Notes under the pieces: model-generated
Told to the model about the DNA's origin: nothing
The model's database searches: none
Seen by the model: the letters and a program-made list of their open reading frames with translations, nothing else
Shown here: in pieces, positions 44,473-52,692 of the stretch
How positions within the stretch are numbered: the first letter of the stretch is position 1
Layout of the letters: each line of letters opens with the position of its first letter
NCBI RefSeq assembly: GCF_014200455.1
Contig: NZ_JACHBW010000015.1
Coordinates: 142,005 to 206,004, forward strand
Length of the DNA stretch: 64,000 nt
Origin: Paraburkholderia bannensis
GTDB taxonomy: Bacteria > Pseudomonadota > Gammaproteobacteria > Burkholderiales > Burkholderiaceae
Direction of reading: 5' to 3'
Translations under genes and position numbers: made by a program

Positions 44473-44755
44473 TCAAATCCGAATCAAAACCGCCCCAAAA
44501 GTAACAAGCACACAAGCCACCACCCGCCGCGCGGCAAGTCTGTCTTTCATAAAAACCCACCCAATCACCACAGCAAAAAATCGAAGACATCTCCCGCAGC
44601 GCAGAAACCATCGCAACGGGTAAAAACAGAAACGCCTCAATCCCCGGCAATCAGCGCCGAAGGCACGCTTTCGCCCGAAAACCGCATACCACGCCGAAAC
44701 GCCAGAGACATGATGCCAAGCGCAACCAGCATGACGCCATAGAGTAAGTGAGCGA
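44473..44755 (-). pseudogene. Relic of an EamA/DMT-family transporter C terminus (two frameshifts)
   Basis: Read on the minus strand, three consecutive frames give one continuous transporter end. LYGVMLVALGIMSLAFRRG to SALIAG is followed, after one extra G at about 44648, by IEAFLFLPVAMVSALREMS. After one extra T at about 44573 this is followed by AVVIGWVFMKDRLAARRVV and a last helix ending at 44473. The pattern of two helices with the loop FMKDRLAARRVVA matches the final repeat of EamA proteins. The N-terminal four-fifths are missing. It lies between the MITE-like element and phnE. Confidence 0.7.
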
Positions 44756-44835
44756 AACGCAAAAAGCGACAATGCGCGAACCACACAGCATAAACCGTGT
44801 AATTCGCACATCGCGTTTGAATAGGGTTTGAAAAA

Positions 44836-45672
44836 TCAGGTCACGCGCGCCCGCAGTCGCGCAGAAATCAGATCGATTGCCGTCACCACGGCGATCACCA
44901 TGATGAGCACCGCACAGGTCTGCGCATAATCGAACGAGCGGATCTCCTCGTACAGCACCACGCCGATGCCGCCCGCGCCCACCATACCCACCACCATCGC
45001 GGAGCGCACGTTGGATTCGAAGCGATAGAGCGCATACGAGATCCACAGCGGCATCACCTGAGGCAGCACGCCATAGATGATTTCGTCGAGCGGCGTCGCG
45101 CCTGTCGCGCGCACGCCTTCGGCAGGACGTGGATCGATGGCTTCGACGGCTTCTGCAAACAGTTTGGCCAGCACGCCGGTCGTGTGCACCCACAGGGCCA
45201 GCACGCCCGCAAACGGCCCAAGCCCCACCGCGACGATGAACAGCATCGCGAACACCATCTCGTTGATGGCGCGGCATGCGTCCATCAAACGGCGCATGGG
45301 ATGCAACACCCATGCCGGCGCGAGGTTGTGCGCCGACATCAGCCCGCACGGCACCGCGCAGACGATGGCGAGCACCGTGCCCCATAGCGCGACGGCCACC
45401 GTCACCCACATTTCGTGAGCGTAAGTGCGCCATTCGGTGAAGTCGGGTGGAAAGAAGCCGCGTGCAAAGCTGCCCATGTTCGACGAATCGGCGAGCAGAT
45501 CGAGCGGGCGCATATCCGCGCCCTGCCACGCCGCGCCAAGCAGCACGAACACAATCGCCCAGAGCGCGAGCGACGACCAGCTACGCTTGCCTCGCGCCGC
45601 CGCCGCTGTCGCCGCCGCGCTTGCTGAAAGAGGGGGCGCCGTTTTTGACTCGATGTCCATCGAACGCATCAC
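44836..45672 (-). CDS. phnE: Phosphonate ABC transporter, permease protein
   Basis: A 278-residue inner-membrane permease with about six transmembrane helices. The cytoplasmic EAA-type loop is EAIDPRPAEGVRATGATPLD, where the ATPase docks. MVGAGGIGVVLYEEIRSFDY near the end is typical of PhnE. It starts with ATGA overlapping the phnD stop codon. The N-terminal 30 residues are Ala-rich and cytosolic. Confidence 0.93.
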   Translation of the reverse strand: MMRSMDIESKTAPPLSASAAATAAAARGKRSWSSLALWAIVFVLLGAAWQGADMRPLDLLADSSNMGSFARGFFPPDFTEWRTYAHEMWVTVAVALWGTVLAIVCAVPCGLMSAHNLAPAWVLHPMRRLMDACRAINEMVFAMLFIVAVGLGPFAGVLALWVHTTGVLAKLFAEAVEAIDPRPAEGVRATGATPLDEIIYGVLPQVMPLWISYALYRFESNVRSAMVVGMVGAGGIGVVLYEEIRSFDYAQTCAVLIMVIAVVTAIDLISARLRARVT

Positions 45673-46655
45673 TGTCTGGCTGCGGCGTTGAGCGCGCCGA
45701 TCTTCGCGTCGATGGCCGCTAGCTGGCTCTTGCGGTCGTCGTCGGACAGATGCGTGTCGGCCGTGATCTTCTGCTTCTGCTGGAACAGGGCAACCTGGCG
45801 GATCGGCAGCAGTTGCGCATCGGTGGCTGGTGCGAAGCCTGCATAACCGGTGATCGACGCCATCACGGCCTTTTCGCGCGGATCGGTCTTGGCGTAGTGA
45901 TAGAAGAAGTCGCGCAATTTCTGCTTGGTGGCTTCAGGCAGATCCTTGCGCCACACCAGCGGGTCGGAAGCAATCAGCGGCGAGGTCCACAGCACGCGCA
46001 CCTGCGCAAAACGCTCCGGATGCTTCTTTTGCAGGGTGGAAAGCTCGATGGTGTTGTTCGTCGCGATATCGACCTTGTTGTTGACCACGGCGAGCAGGTT
46101 CGCTTCGTGGCTCGACGGCAGCACCGTCTTGAAGGTCGTCGCATTCACGGCAAGGCCATGCTGCGCGAACAGGTAATAGCCCGGAATCAGCGTGCCCGAG
46201 GTGGAATTAGGATCGCCCCATCCCAACGTCAGATCCTTAGGATGCTTGAAGACATCGTCGATGGTCTTCACCGGACTGTTGACGTTGGTGATGAGCACCG
46301 ATTTGTAGCCGGCGTCGCCGTTCGCGTAGAGCACCTTGGCGAAGATCTCGCCGTTCGAGCGGTCCACGGCTTCCATTGCCGAGGCGTTGCCGAAATAGCC
46401 GATCTGCACCTTGTTGAAACGCATCGCTTCGATGATGCCCGAGTAGTCAGTGGCGAAGAACGCGTTGATGTGCAAACCGGTCTGACGGTTAAGATCGTCG
46501 ATGAACGGTTGCCAGCGCTGTTTGAGTACCGCCGACGAATCGGTCGAGATGATGCCGAAGTTCAGGTCTTCCGCGTGAGCAGCCGTTGCGCCTGACGAGG
46601 CGAAAGCAACGGCGCCGGCGGCGCACCAGGACAGCATGGAACGGAGCAGTTTCAT
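45669..46655 (-). CDS. phnD: Phosphonate ABC transporter, periplasmic substrate-binding protein
   Basis: A 328-residue periplasmic binding protein with a signal peptide ending TAAHA at about residue 28. LNFGIISTDSSAVLKQRWQP, VQIGYFGNASAMEAVDRSNG and GDPNSTSGTLIPGYYLF are typical of PhnD, which binds 2-aminoethylphosphonate and other alkylphosphonates. It lies between phnC (66 bases upstream) and phnE (4-base overlap). Confidence 0.95.
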   Translation of the reverse strand: MKLLRSMLSWCAAGAVAFASSGATAAHAEDLNFGIISTDSSAVLKQRWQPFIDDLNRQTGLHINAFFATDYSGIIEAMRFNKVQIGYFGNASAMEAVDRSNGEIFAKVLYANGDAGYKSVLITNVNSPVKTIDDVFKHPKDLTLGWGDPNSTSGTLIPGYYLFAQHGLAVNATTFKTVLPSSHEANLLAVVNNKVDIATNNTIELSTLQKKHPERFAQVRVLWTSPLIASDPLVWRKDLPEATKQKLRDFFYHYAKTDPREKAVMASITGYAGFAPATDAQLLPIRQVALFQQKQKITADTHLSDDDRKSQLAAIDAKIGALNAAARQ

Positions 46656-46721
46656 GTGAGAGGCAATCCGGTTCGTGGGAAAAGAGAATGTTTGCGGGAG
46701 CGGAACAACGAGAGCGCTGGT

Positions 46722-47576
46722 TCAGGCGGTGTTGAGCCGGGCGCCAAAGCGTTGCGTTATCGCGTGGGCGGCGTCGGGTTCGAGCAGTTCGCGCGCGGCG
46801 CTGCCGTAGAGCTGCCGCAAAAGCGCGGGCGTGAGCGCAGCGGACGGCCCGTCGTACACCACACGACCGTCGCGCAGCGCGACCGTGCGCGGGCAATACT
46901 GCATGGCAATATCGACCTGATGCAGCGATACGACCACGGTCAGGCCGTGATCGCGGTTGAGCATGCGCAGCATGTCCATCACGCGTCGTGAGGATTCCGG
47001 GTCGAGCGAGGCAATCGGCTCGTCGGCGAGAATCAGGCGCGCGCGCTGCACCAGCGCGCGGGCGAGCGCGGCGCGTTGCTGCTGGCCGCCCGAAAGATTG
47101 GCGGCGCGCTCCGCGGCTTTGTCGCCGATGCCCACTTCAGTGAGCGCCGCGACGCACAGTTCTCGCTCGCTACGCGGAAAGCAGCCGGTCAGACGGCGCC
47201 ACAAGGGCAGGCGCGCCAGCGCGCCAATCAGCACGTTCGTCTCGACGCTCAGCCGATGCACGAGATTGAACTGCTGGAATACGAAGCCGATGTCGCGGCG
47301 AATGCGCCGCACTTCGCGCACGATGCGGCCGTTCTGCTGGATCGGTCGGCCCAATATTTCGATTTGCGAAGGTTGTGGGTCGGAGGCCACGAAACCTGCG
47401 ATATGACGCAGCAACGTGGACTTGCCCGACCCCGATGCGCCGATCAGCGCGACCATTTCGCCGCTGCCCACACGCAGGTTGATTTCGTCGAGCGCCTTGC
47501 GGCCTGCTGCGGATGCGCCCCCGCTAAAAGTCTTCGAGAGGCGTTCGATACGTATCGCGTCCATCGTGGCGTCCAT
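46722..47576 (-). CDS. phnC: Phosphonate ABC transporter, ATP-binding protein
   Basis: A 284-residue ABC ATPase. Walker A is GASGSGKST at 46-54, the Q-loop is FVFQQFNL, the signature is NLSGGQQQRAALARAL and Walker B is LILADEPIASLD. The FNLVHRLSVETNVLIGAL segment is typical of PhnC. A second in-frame ATG is at residue 5. It is the first gene of phnCDE, with a CTAGAC operator and a Pho-box-like repeat upstream. Confidence 0.95.
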   Translation of the reverse strand: MDATMDAIRIERLSKTFSGGASAAGRKALDEINLRVGSGEMVALIGASGSGKSTLLRHIAGFVASDPQPSQIEILGRPIQQNGRIVREVRRIRRDIGFVFQQFNLVHRLSVETNVLIGALARLPLWRRLTGCFPRSERELCVAALTEVGIGDKAAERAANLSGGQQQRAALARALVQRARLILADEPIASLDPESSRRVMDMLRMLNRDHGLTVVVSLHQVDIAMQYCPRTVALRDGRVVYDGPSAALTPALLRQLYGSAARELLEPDAAHAITQRFGARLNTA

Positions 47577-47672
47577 TCCGATTCGTCATATGAGTCGGGC
47601 GGAGCGCCGCGAGTCACGGTTGAGTCGGTGCCATTCTAGGAAGCGACTGTGACGGTTGAGTGAAGCTGTCGC

Positions 47673-47684
47673 AACGTCTAGACG
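47673..47684. promoter_or_regulatory. Second AACGTCTAGACG site, probable PhnF operator for phnCDE
   Basis: Twelve bases identical to the core of the 18-bp palindrome in the phnF-phnG region. It sits 97 bases upstream of the phnC start. The outer arms are not conserved (GC before it, ACTAAAC after), so binding may be weaker. Confidence 0.65.
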
Positions 47685-47775
47685 ACTAAACAGGTCGAGT
47701 CGTTTCGGGACACCGAAAAACGTCAATGGACTAACAGAAAAATGTCGTTGCGATGACATCTTGCTTCGCGCGCGC

Positions 47776-47793
47776 GTGACATCTGTGTGACGG
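47776..47793 (-). promoter_or_regulatory. Pho-box-like direct repeat upstream of phnC
   Basis: On the minus strand the sequence is CCGTCAC-ACAG-ATGTCAC, two 7-base repeats with a 4-base spacer, close to the PhoB consensus CTGTCAT-N4-CTGTCAT. It is oriented toward phnC and lies about 200 bases from its start, which is rather far for direct activation unless the promoter is distal. Confidence 0.45.
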
Positions 47794-47954
47794 CGCACAT
47801 GTGTCACGCTCAATGCGCGGCGAACCGGATATATTGTGGAGCTGACGCGCAACAAAACACTCACGAACCGCGCCGCCATGCAGGCACTGAGCTTTCTTTG
47901 TATAACCCGATTTATCATCGAAGCACGACGTTTTGATGCAGGGGACAGGTCAAG

Positions 47955-49158
47955 AAAGAGGCTCCGCGGGTATATAGCTATCTTCGCTTTAGTGACCCGA
48001 AGCAAGCTCAAGGGAGCAGTATTGCGCGCCAAGCCGAATCGGCCTCCAGGTGGGCGCAAGCACGTGGCCTAGTCCTTGTACGTCAGTTACCCTGCATGAC
48101 AAAGGACTCTCGGCTTATCACCAACGAAACGTAAAAAAGGGTGCTTTAGGGACGTTTCTAAGAGCAGTTGAAGATGGGCGAGTGCCAGCGGGGTCGGTGC
48201 TGATTGTCGAGTCACTTGACCGCCTATCGCGCGCGAAGCCGATCATTGCGCAAAACCTACTGACGAGTATCGTGATGTCTGGCATCACGGTAGTGACGAC
48301 AGGTGAAAGCAGCGTCGAATACAACCGCGAAACGGTAAAGAAAAATCTGGGCATTTTCTTCATGGCGCTCGGAGCCGCCTTGCGCGCTAACGAAGAAAGT
48401 AGCAGCAAGGCCGCACGCGTCAAAGACGCCATCAGAATCAAAGCCGCTGCTTGACTCGATGGCAACTACAGAGGCAAGGTCGCACCTGGAGCTGATCCGA
48501 ACTGGATTCGTTATGACAAGGTACGAGGCTTCGAATTGATTCCAGAGGTAGCCAAGGCGGTGAGGAAGGTTCTTGAATACTATCGGGGTGGTTATGGTGC
48601 TCCAGCGGGCACTCGAACGGGTTGCTGCTGAGGGCGGTCGTGTACCGCCAGGGTTAAGCAATGAGAGTCGCGTCAATCAACTCTTACGCCAACGGACTCT
48701 CATCGGTGTTCGTACGATAAAACTCGATGGCGAAACAATCGAGCTCCCGAAATATTATCCACCATTACTCTCTGAGACTGAATTTTCTGACCTTCAGTAG
48801 CAAGCAGATCAACGCGGTCGACGCCCTGCGAAAGGTGAGCTTCCAAGTGTCATTACCGGACTCCGCGTGACGTATTGCGGCTATTGTGGTGCCAGCATGA
48901 GCGCGCAGAACATGCGGGCTGGCGTTCGCGCAGACGGGAGGGGTTAGAAGGCGCAGCGTCGCATACTCTGCTCGGGAGCACAGAGTTTGCCGAAGTGTGA
49001 GCACGCTTCATGCAGCATAGTGCCGATCGAGCGTGCCCTCTTGCTCTATTGCTCGGACCAGTACAAGCTTGACGAGTTGTTTGTGGAGCATGACGCCTCT
49101 CCCATTGCAGAAGAGCTTGGGCTCGCTCGAAAGCGTGTTGCCAAGCTTAAGAAGCTGT
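47955..49158 (+). pseudogene. Large serine recombinase, decayed
   Basis: Segments of one recombinase can be followed through several frames. KEAPRVYSYLRFSDPKQAQG and SSIARQAE open the resolvase domain. After a frameshift near 48075, TLHDKGLSAYHQRN, VLIVESLDRLSRAKPI and GITVVTTGE follow. There is an in-frame TGA at 48452, then LDGNYRGKVAPGADPNWIRY. After another shift, LIGVRTIKLDGETIELPKYY is read, ending at a stop at 48798. A zinc-ribbon part (VTYCGYCGASMS) and a C-terminal helix follow. It is non-functional and abuts the IS30 element. Confidence 0.8.
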
Positions 49159-49160
49159 GG

Positions 49161-50392
49161 CGCGTTCAACCGGTGAATGCAACACCCAAGCTGGCGTTTA
49201 GTGTATCTGCAGGTGTCATGAAGCCCAACGTCTTTCTGGGTCGTTGATTCAGCCGCAAAGCGATCTTGTTCAGATCGCCATGCGAGTAACCGGCCAGACT
49301 TGTGCCTTTGGGGAAGTACTGCCGGAGCAGTCCATTGGTATTCTCGTTCGTGCCTCGCTGCCACGGGCTCTGAGGGTCACAGAAGTATACCTGCACGTCG
49401 GTCGCGACTGTGAATTGCTTGTGCTGTGCGAGTTCCATACCCCGATCCCATGTGACTGATTGGCGGAGTTCCGCAGGCAGTTTGCGAACCTGTTTACTCA
49501 GGGCAGATACGACGCTTTCCGTGTCCTTGCCCTTTACCTTCACGAGGATGGTGAAGCGCGAATGACGTTCTACCAGGGGCGCAATGTGCGTATTGTTCGA
49601 ACCGCTCGGCAAGTCGCCTTCCCAGTGCCCCGGGACAGCCCGGTCTTCGGCTTCTGCAGGTCGTTCGCGGATTGATATCGCATCGATGATCTGTCAGCGC
49701 GGTTGTCCCTTTGCTGACGCTTTCTTCGAACGTCGCATCATCCGGCGCGTGCGCAGATGCTTCATCAGTCCCGCTCTCAGCACGCCACGAGCCTGAATGA
49801 ACAAACTTCGGTAAATCGTTTCGTGTAACAGTTGCATTGTTTCATCATCGGGATATTGCTGCTTCAGCCAGCCGGCGATCTGCTGTGGCGCCCATTTCAG
49901 TTGCAGCTTTCTAGCGACTAGCCGACACAGTTTGGCGTTGACGGCAAGGCGGCAGGGTTTTGGTCGCCTGGCTCTATCCCAGGCGCTTGCGTCAGCCAGC
50001 GCCTCCCTGTATTTGCTCAGGCCGCCATGCCGTGCCACTTCACGACTGACCGTCGACGGCGATCGACCTGGGTTTGCCGCAATCTGACGGATTGAAAAGT
50101 CTACATGGATGCCGCGCGAAATTTCTTCTCTCTCGGAAAGCGTCAGCACTTTGGCCGACCGTTTCCTTACCTTCGGGATGATGCCGCCGTGCGGTCGCAC
50201 GATCGCGTGAATCGACGCCGCATCCTTACCTAACGAGCGGCCGATGTCACTCAACGACTCACCATCTTTCCATCTCTGCCACAACAACGTCATTTGTGCA
50301 GGCGATAGCCCGCATCTTCGTTCTTGATTCACCTACCTTTCCTCCTGGGCCGACATTAGACCAGAAGGTGTTGCAACGCCCGGTTGAACGCG
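49161..50392 (-). mobile_element. IS30-family insertion sequence
   Basis: An element of about 1.23 kb. The ends are inverted repeats: CGCGTTCAACCGG-TGAAT-GCAACACC on the left (49161-49186) and its counterpart with GCGTT in the middle on the right (reverse complement of 50367-50392). The single transposase gene runs on the minus strand between them. The left flank is a recombinase relic and the right flank an IS3-type orfA stub, so the insertion probably went into older elements. I did not find a clear target duplication. Confidence 0.8.
49166..50332 (-). pseudogene. IS30-family transposase, interrupted by one in-frame TGA
   Basis: The N-terminal part (49694-50332) has the HTH domain with LTLSEREEISRGIHVDFSIR and SPSTVSREVARHGG. 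The catalytic DDE part (49166-49612 and the stretch before it) has VPGHWEGDL with the first acidic residue, TWDRGMELAQHKQFT with the second and PWQRGTNENTNGLLRQYFP with the Glu. The two halves are in the same frame and differ from an intact gene by a single TGA at 49694-49696. It is therefore probably inactive, though one suppressor or reversion would restore it. Confidence 0.85.
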
Positions 50393-50660
50393 CCGCCGCT
50401 TTTTTTGCGATTTCCAGCTCCATCTGCAAGCGCTTGTTCTCCGCTCGCAGCCGCGAGAGCTCCATTTGCTCCGCCGTAATGACTTTCGCCCCCGGACCAT
50501 TGAGCTTGCCGGCCTCCGAGGCCTTCAGCCAGTGGCGCAGGGTCTGCGTCGACATACCCAATTCCCGGGATACGGCGCTCAGGCCTTGCCCGTCCTTGAC
50601 TCGTTGTACGGCGGCTTCCTTGAACTCCGCCGTGTACACCTGGTGCGGTACCTTGAACAT
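50392..50660 (-). pseudogene. IS3-type transposase OrfA stub, cut by the IS30 element
   Basis: Starting at the ATG at 50660, MFKVPHQVYTAEFKEAAVQR and ELGMSTQTLRHWLKAS form the OrfA helix-turn-helix, followed by a leucine zipper (MELSRLRAENKRLQMELE). The frame reaches the conserved KKAAA and then runs into IS30 terminal sequence. The end of orfA and all of orfB are absent. Confidence 0.8.
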
Positions 50661-51084
50661 CTCTACTTTCCTTCCTTTGGGTCGAGTTTATACGCGACCT
50701 GCTGGAAGGCGAAATTTTAGGGGAAGCTCAGACCGTGTTTCAAATTTACTCCTGCGATTGGCGGACCTCTGTCAGCCCATGGCGGCCGCGGAGCGGGCTC
50801 GAACTGCCCCAGCCCGAACAAGACACCAGCTTGGCATTGCTTCCCCGAAGCGGTCAGCTTGGCTTCGCAATCGCTCCTATCACCTGCTACATGGCCTTGC
50901 TATTGCATTGAATCGACATCCGACGGTGGCGACATTTTTAACTTCGACGCTCTTGATCAACGACTGTGCTGCATCGGATAACACCATCGTATAAGACGTG
51001 TTTCCGAGCATCTGATATTACGAGTCGTGTGCCTTTATTAGACTCTTTCCGAAGTCTCATCACGCAACGATTACGGAGAACGCT
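50661..51084. other. 424-bp intergenic region between the IS3 stub and the first LysR gene
   Basis: There is no supported gene; a long plus-strand frame covering 50296-50994 crosses both insertion relics and is not real. A GGAGA ribosome binding site (51077-51081) serves the LysR gene. I see no recognisable operator. Confidence 0.45.
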
Positions 51085-52119
51085 ATGGATCGCACTTTGC
51101 ACGCTATGTCGGTGTTTAGCCATGTCGCACGTACTGGAAGCTTTACTGCAGCGGCCGAAACGTTGGGGATCAGTGCGGCTTCCGCTAGTACACTTATTCG
51201 ACAGTTAGAAGGGCATCTCGGCGTGACCCTTCTCCAGCGTTCAACGCGTTGTGTACGTACGACCAGGGAAGGCGATGAGTATCAGGAGCACTGTGAGCGC
51301 ATTCTCGGCGAAATCGAGGAAATGGCGCAGCACCTCAACGGAGCCGGCAGGGTCGCACGGGGGCGGCTCTCAGTTGATGTTGATCAGGAAGTTGCCGACT
51401 GTATCCTGCCTCTCATGCCCACATTCAGATCGTCCTATCCAGAGGTTGGTTTGCGGGTGGACGTTGGCGGTGAACCAGATGGTTTGATTGCGAATGGAGT
51501 TGACTGCGCAGTAGTAGTCGGGAATCTTGCTGATTCGTCGCTGCGCAGCCGGCGCGTGGGGGAGTTTCGCGCCATAACTGTGGCAAGCCCAGCATATCTG
51601 GCGACAGTCCAATTTCCGGCTAAACCTGAGGATCTTCAGCACCTTGAGGTTATCCACTACAGTCCTCGTCGCTTTGGCCCCGCCCGCGAGTTTCGATACT
51701 CACTAGACGGTGCTGAAACCAGAATCCGTTTATCCGAGAAAATATCGGTTGCAGATGCACGCTCCGCCGTGAGATATGCCGTCGAGGGATTCGGCATTGC
51801 GCAGGTTTGCGAGAGGATGGTCACACAAGATCTCGCAGCTGGACGGCTTGTCCGCATTCTGGACAACTACGCACCATCCCCGTTGCCTATTTCAGTGCTG
51901 TATGCCGATCGGCGGCAAGTCCCGATGTCGATTCGCGCGTTTATTGAGTGGATCCACGGAAAGCTTCAACTGAGACCGGAAGCTGACGTGCGTGCCGCGA
52001 CTGTGGTCGACACATCGCTGATGGGCAAGCCGTATTGGGGCCCCGAAGGTCGCCATCTTCCACTACGAGTTCCGTCGAGAGCTTTGGAGCGCGTTAGCAC
52101 GTTCGTCGCGAACGCTTGA
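51085..52119 (+). CDS. LysR-family regulator (paralogue of the gene at 57621)
   Basis: A 344-residue LysR protein. The winged helix is at about 1-62 (MDRTLHAMSVFSHVARTGSF and STLIRQLEGHLGVTLL), followed by an effector domain with PDGLIANGVDCAVVVGNLAD and VIHYSPRRFGPAREFRY. These same phrases occur in the minus-strand LysR at 57621-58646, so the two are clearly paralogues. The C-terminal tail of about 40 residues beyond the fold is unusual. It lies upstream of the receiver/kinase pair on the same strand. Confidence 0.88.
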   Translation: MDRTLHAMSVFSHVARTGSFTAAAETLGISAASASTLIRQLEGHLGVTLLQRSTRCVRTTREGDEYQEHCERILGEIEEMAQHLNGAGRVARGRLSVDVDQEVADCILPLMPTFRSSYPEVGLRVDVGGEPDGLIANGVDCAVVVGNLADSSLRSRRVGEFRAITVASPAYLATVQFPAKPEDLQHLEVIHYSPRRFGPAREFRYSLDGAETRIRLSEKISVADARSAVRYAVEGFGIAQVCERMVTQDLAAGRLVRILDNYAPSPLPISVLYADRRQVPMSIRAFIEWIHGKLQLRPEADVRAATVVDTSLMGKPYWGPEGRHLPLRVPSRALERVSTFVANA

Positions 52120-52161
52120 ACCAACCATACTCCGCAAACCTGACTCGGAGCATAGGTGTGC

Positions 52162-52177
52162 CTATACACAAGTATAG
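52162..52177. promoter_or_regulatory. Palindrome CTATAC-ACAA-GTATAG (copy 1) upstream of receiver 1
   Basis: A perfect 6-4-6 inverted repeat about 100 bases before the start of the receiver gene at 52279. It matches copies at 58738-58753 and 59293-59308. It is likely a regulator-binding site. Confidence 0.65.
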
Positions 52178-52278
52178 TTTGCTCGCGCACGTCTGGAGCA
52201 TAGGATCGCGCTCGGACCTCGACTTTGCACGCGATTATGTTTGATACCAAATGAACTATTGGTCAAGGACCATGTTGT

Positions 52279-52653
52279 ATGCCTAATCCAGGTGTTGTTT
52301 CGATCGTGGACGACGATCGGTCGCTGCGTAACGCAACCAGAAGCTTGCTCAGATCGTTGGGGTGGGAGGTTCGGGTCTATGAATCCGGAGAGGCATTTCT
52401 GGACGCCGACACGGTTGTGGACGTTGCCTGCATTGTTTCGGATGTGCAAATGGGGGGCATTACAGGGCTGGAGATGTATGAAATCCTTCTCCGGCGCGGG
52501 CCCGCCCCGCCCATCATCTTCATAACGGCGTTTCCATCCGTGGCGACGTTCAGCCAGGCGCAAAAGCTCGGCGCAATCTGCGTGTTCAACAAGCCGATTG
52601 ACCCCGCCAAGATTCAACAGCGTTTGGATGAACTCGTTTCGGATGACGACTGA
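52279..52653 (+). CDS. Single-domain response regulator (receiver only), copy 1
   Basis: A 124-residue CheY-like/FixJ-N protein without an output domain. The acidic pocket is D11-D12-D13, the phosphorylation site D55 (IVSDVQM), the switch Thr is in IIFITAF, and the Lys is in FNKPID. It should receive phosphate and pass it on or compete for it. The adjacent PAS kinase gene starts 39 bases downstream on the same strand. Confidence 0.88.
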   Translation: MPNPGVVSIVDDDRSLRNATRSLLRSLGWEVRVYESGEAFLDADTVVDVACIVSDVQMGGITGLEMYEILLRRGPAPPIIFITAFPSVATFSQAQKLGAICVFNKPIDPAKIQQRLDELVSDDD

Positions 52654-52692
52654 TGTTGATGAACCAATACGCCTCTACTACCAGATTAGCCT

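Larger units (their letters stand above)
47577..47954. other. Control region upstream of phnC, up to the recombinase relic
   Basis: There is no gene. It contains the CTAGAC-core operator (47673-47684), several GTGAC/GTCAC words including a Pho-box-like pair (47776-47793), and an AT-richer part from about 47690. This is also the point where backbone GC content drops to accessory-region values. Confidence 0.6.

Noticed and set aside
44360..44811. Minus-strand frames of 96 and 112 residues as separate genes
   Set aside because: Each contains only part of a transporter end; together they form one frameshifted EamA relic, and one extends into the MITE-like arm.
50296..50994. A 232-residue plus-strand frame
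   Set aside because: It runs across the IS30 end and the antisense of the orfA stub, so it is a by-product of the insertion relics.
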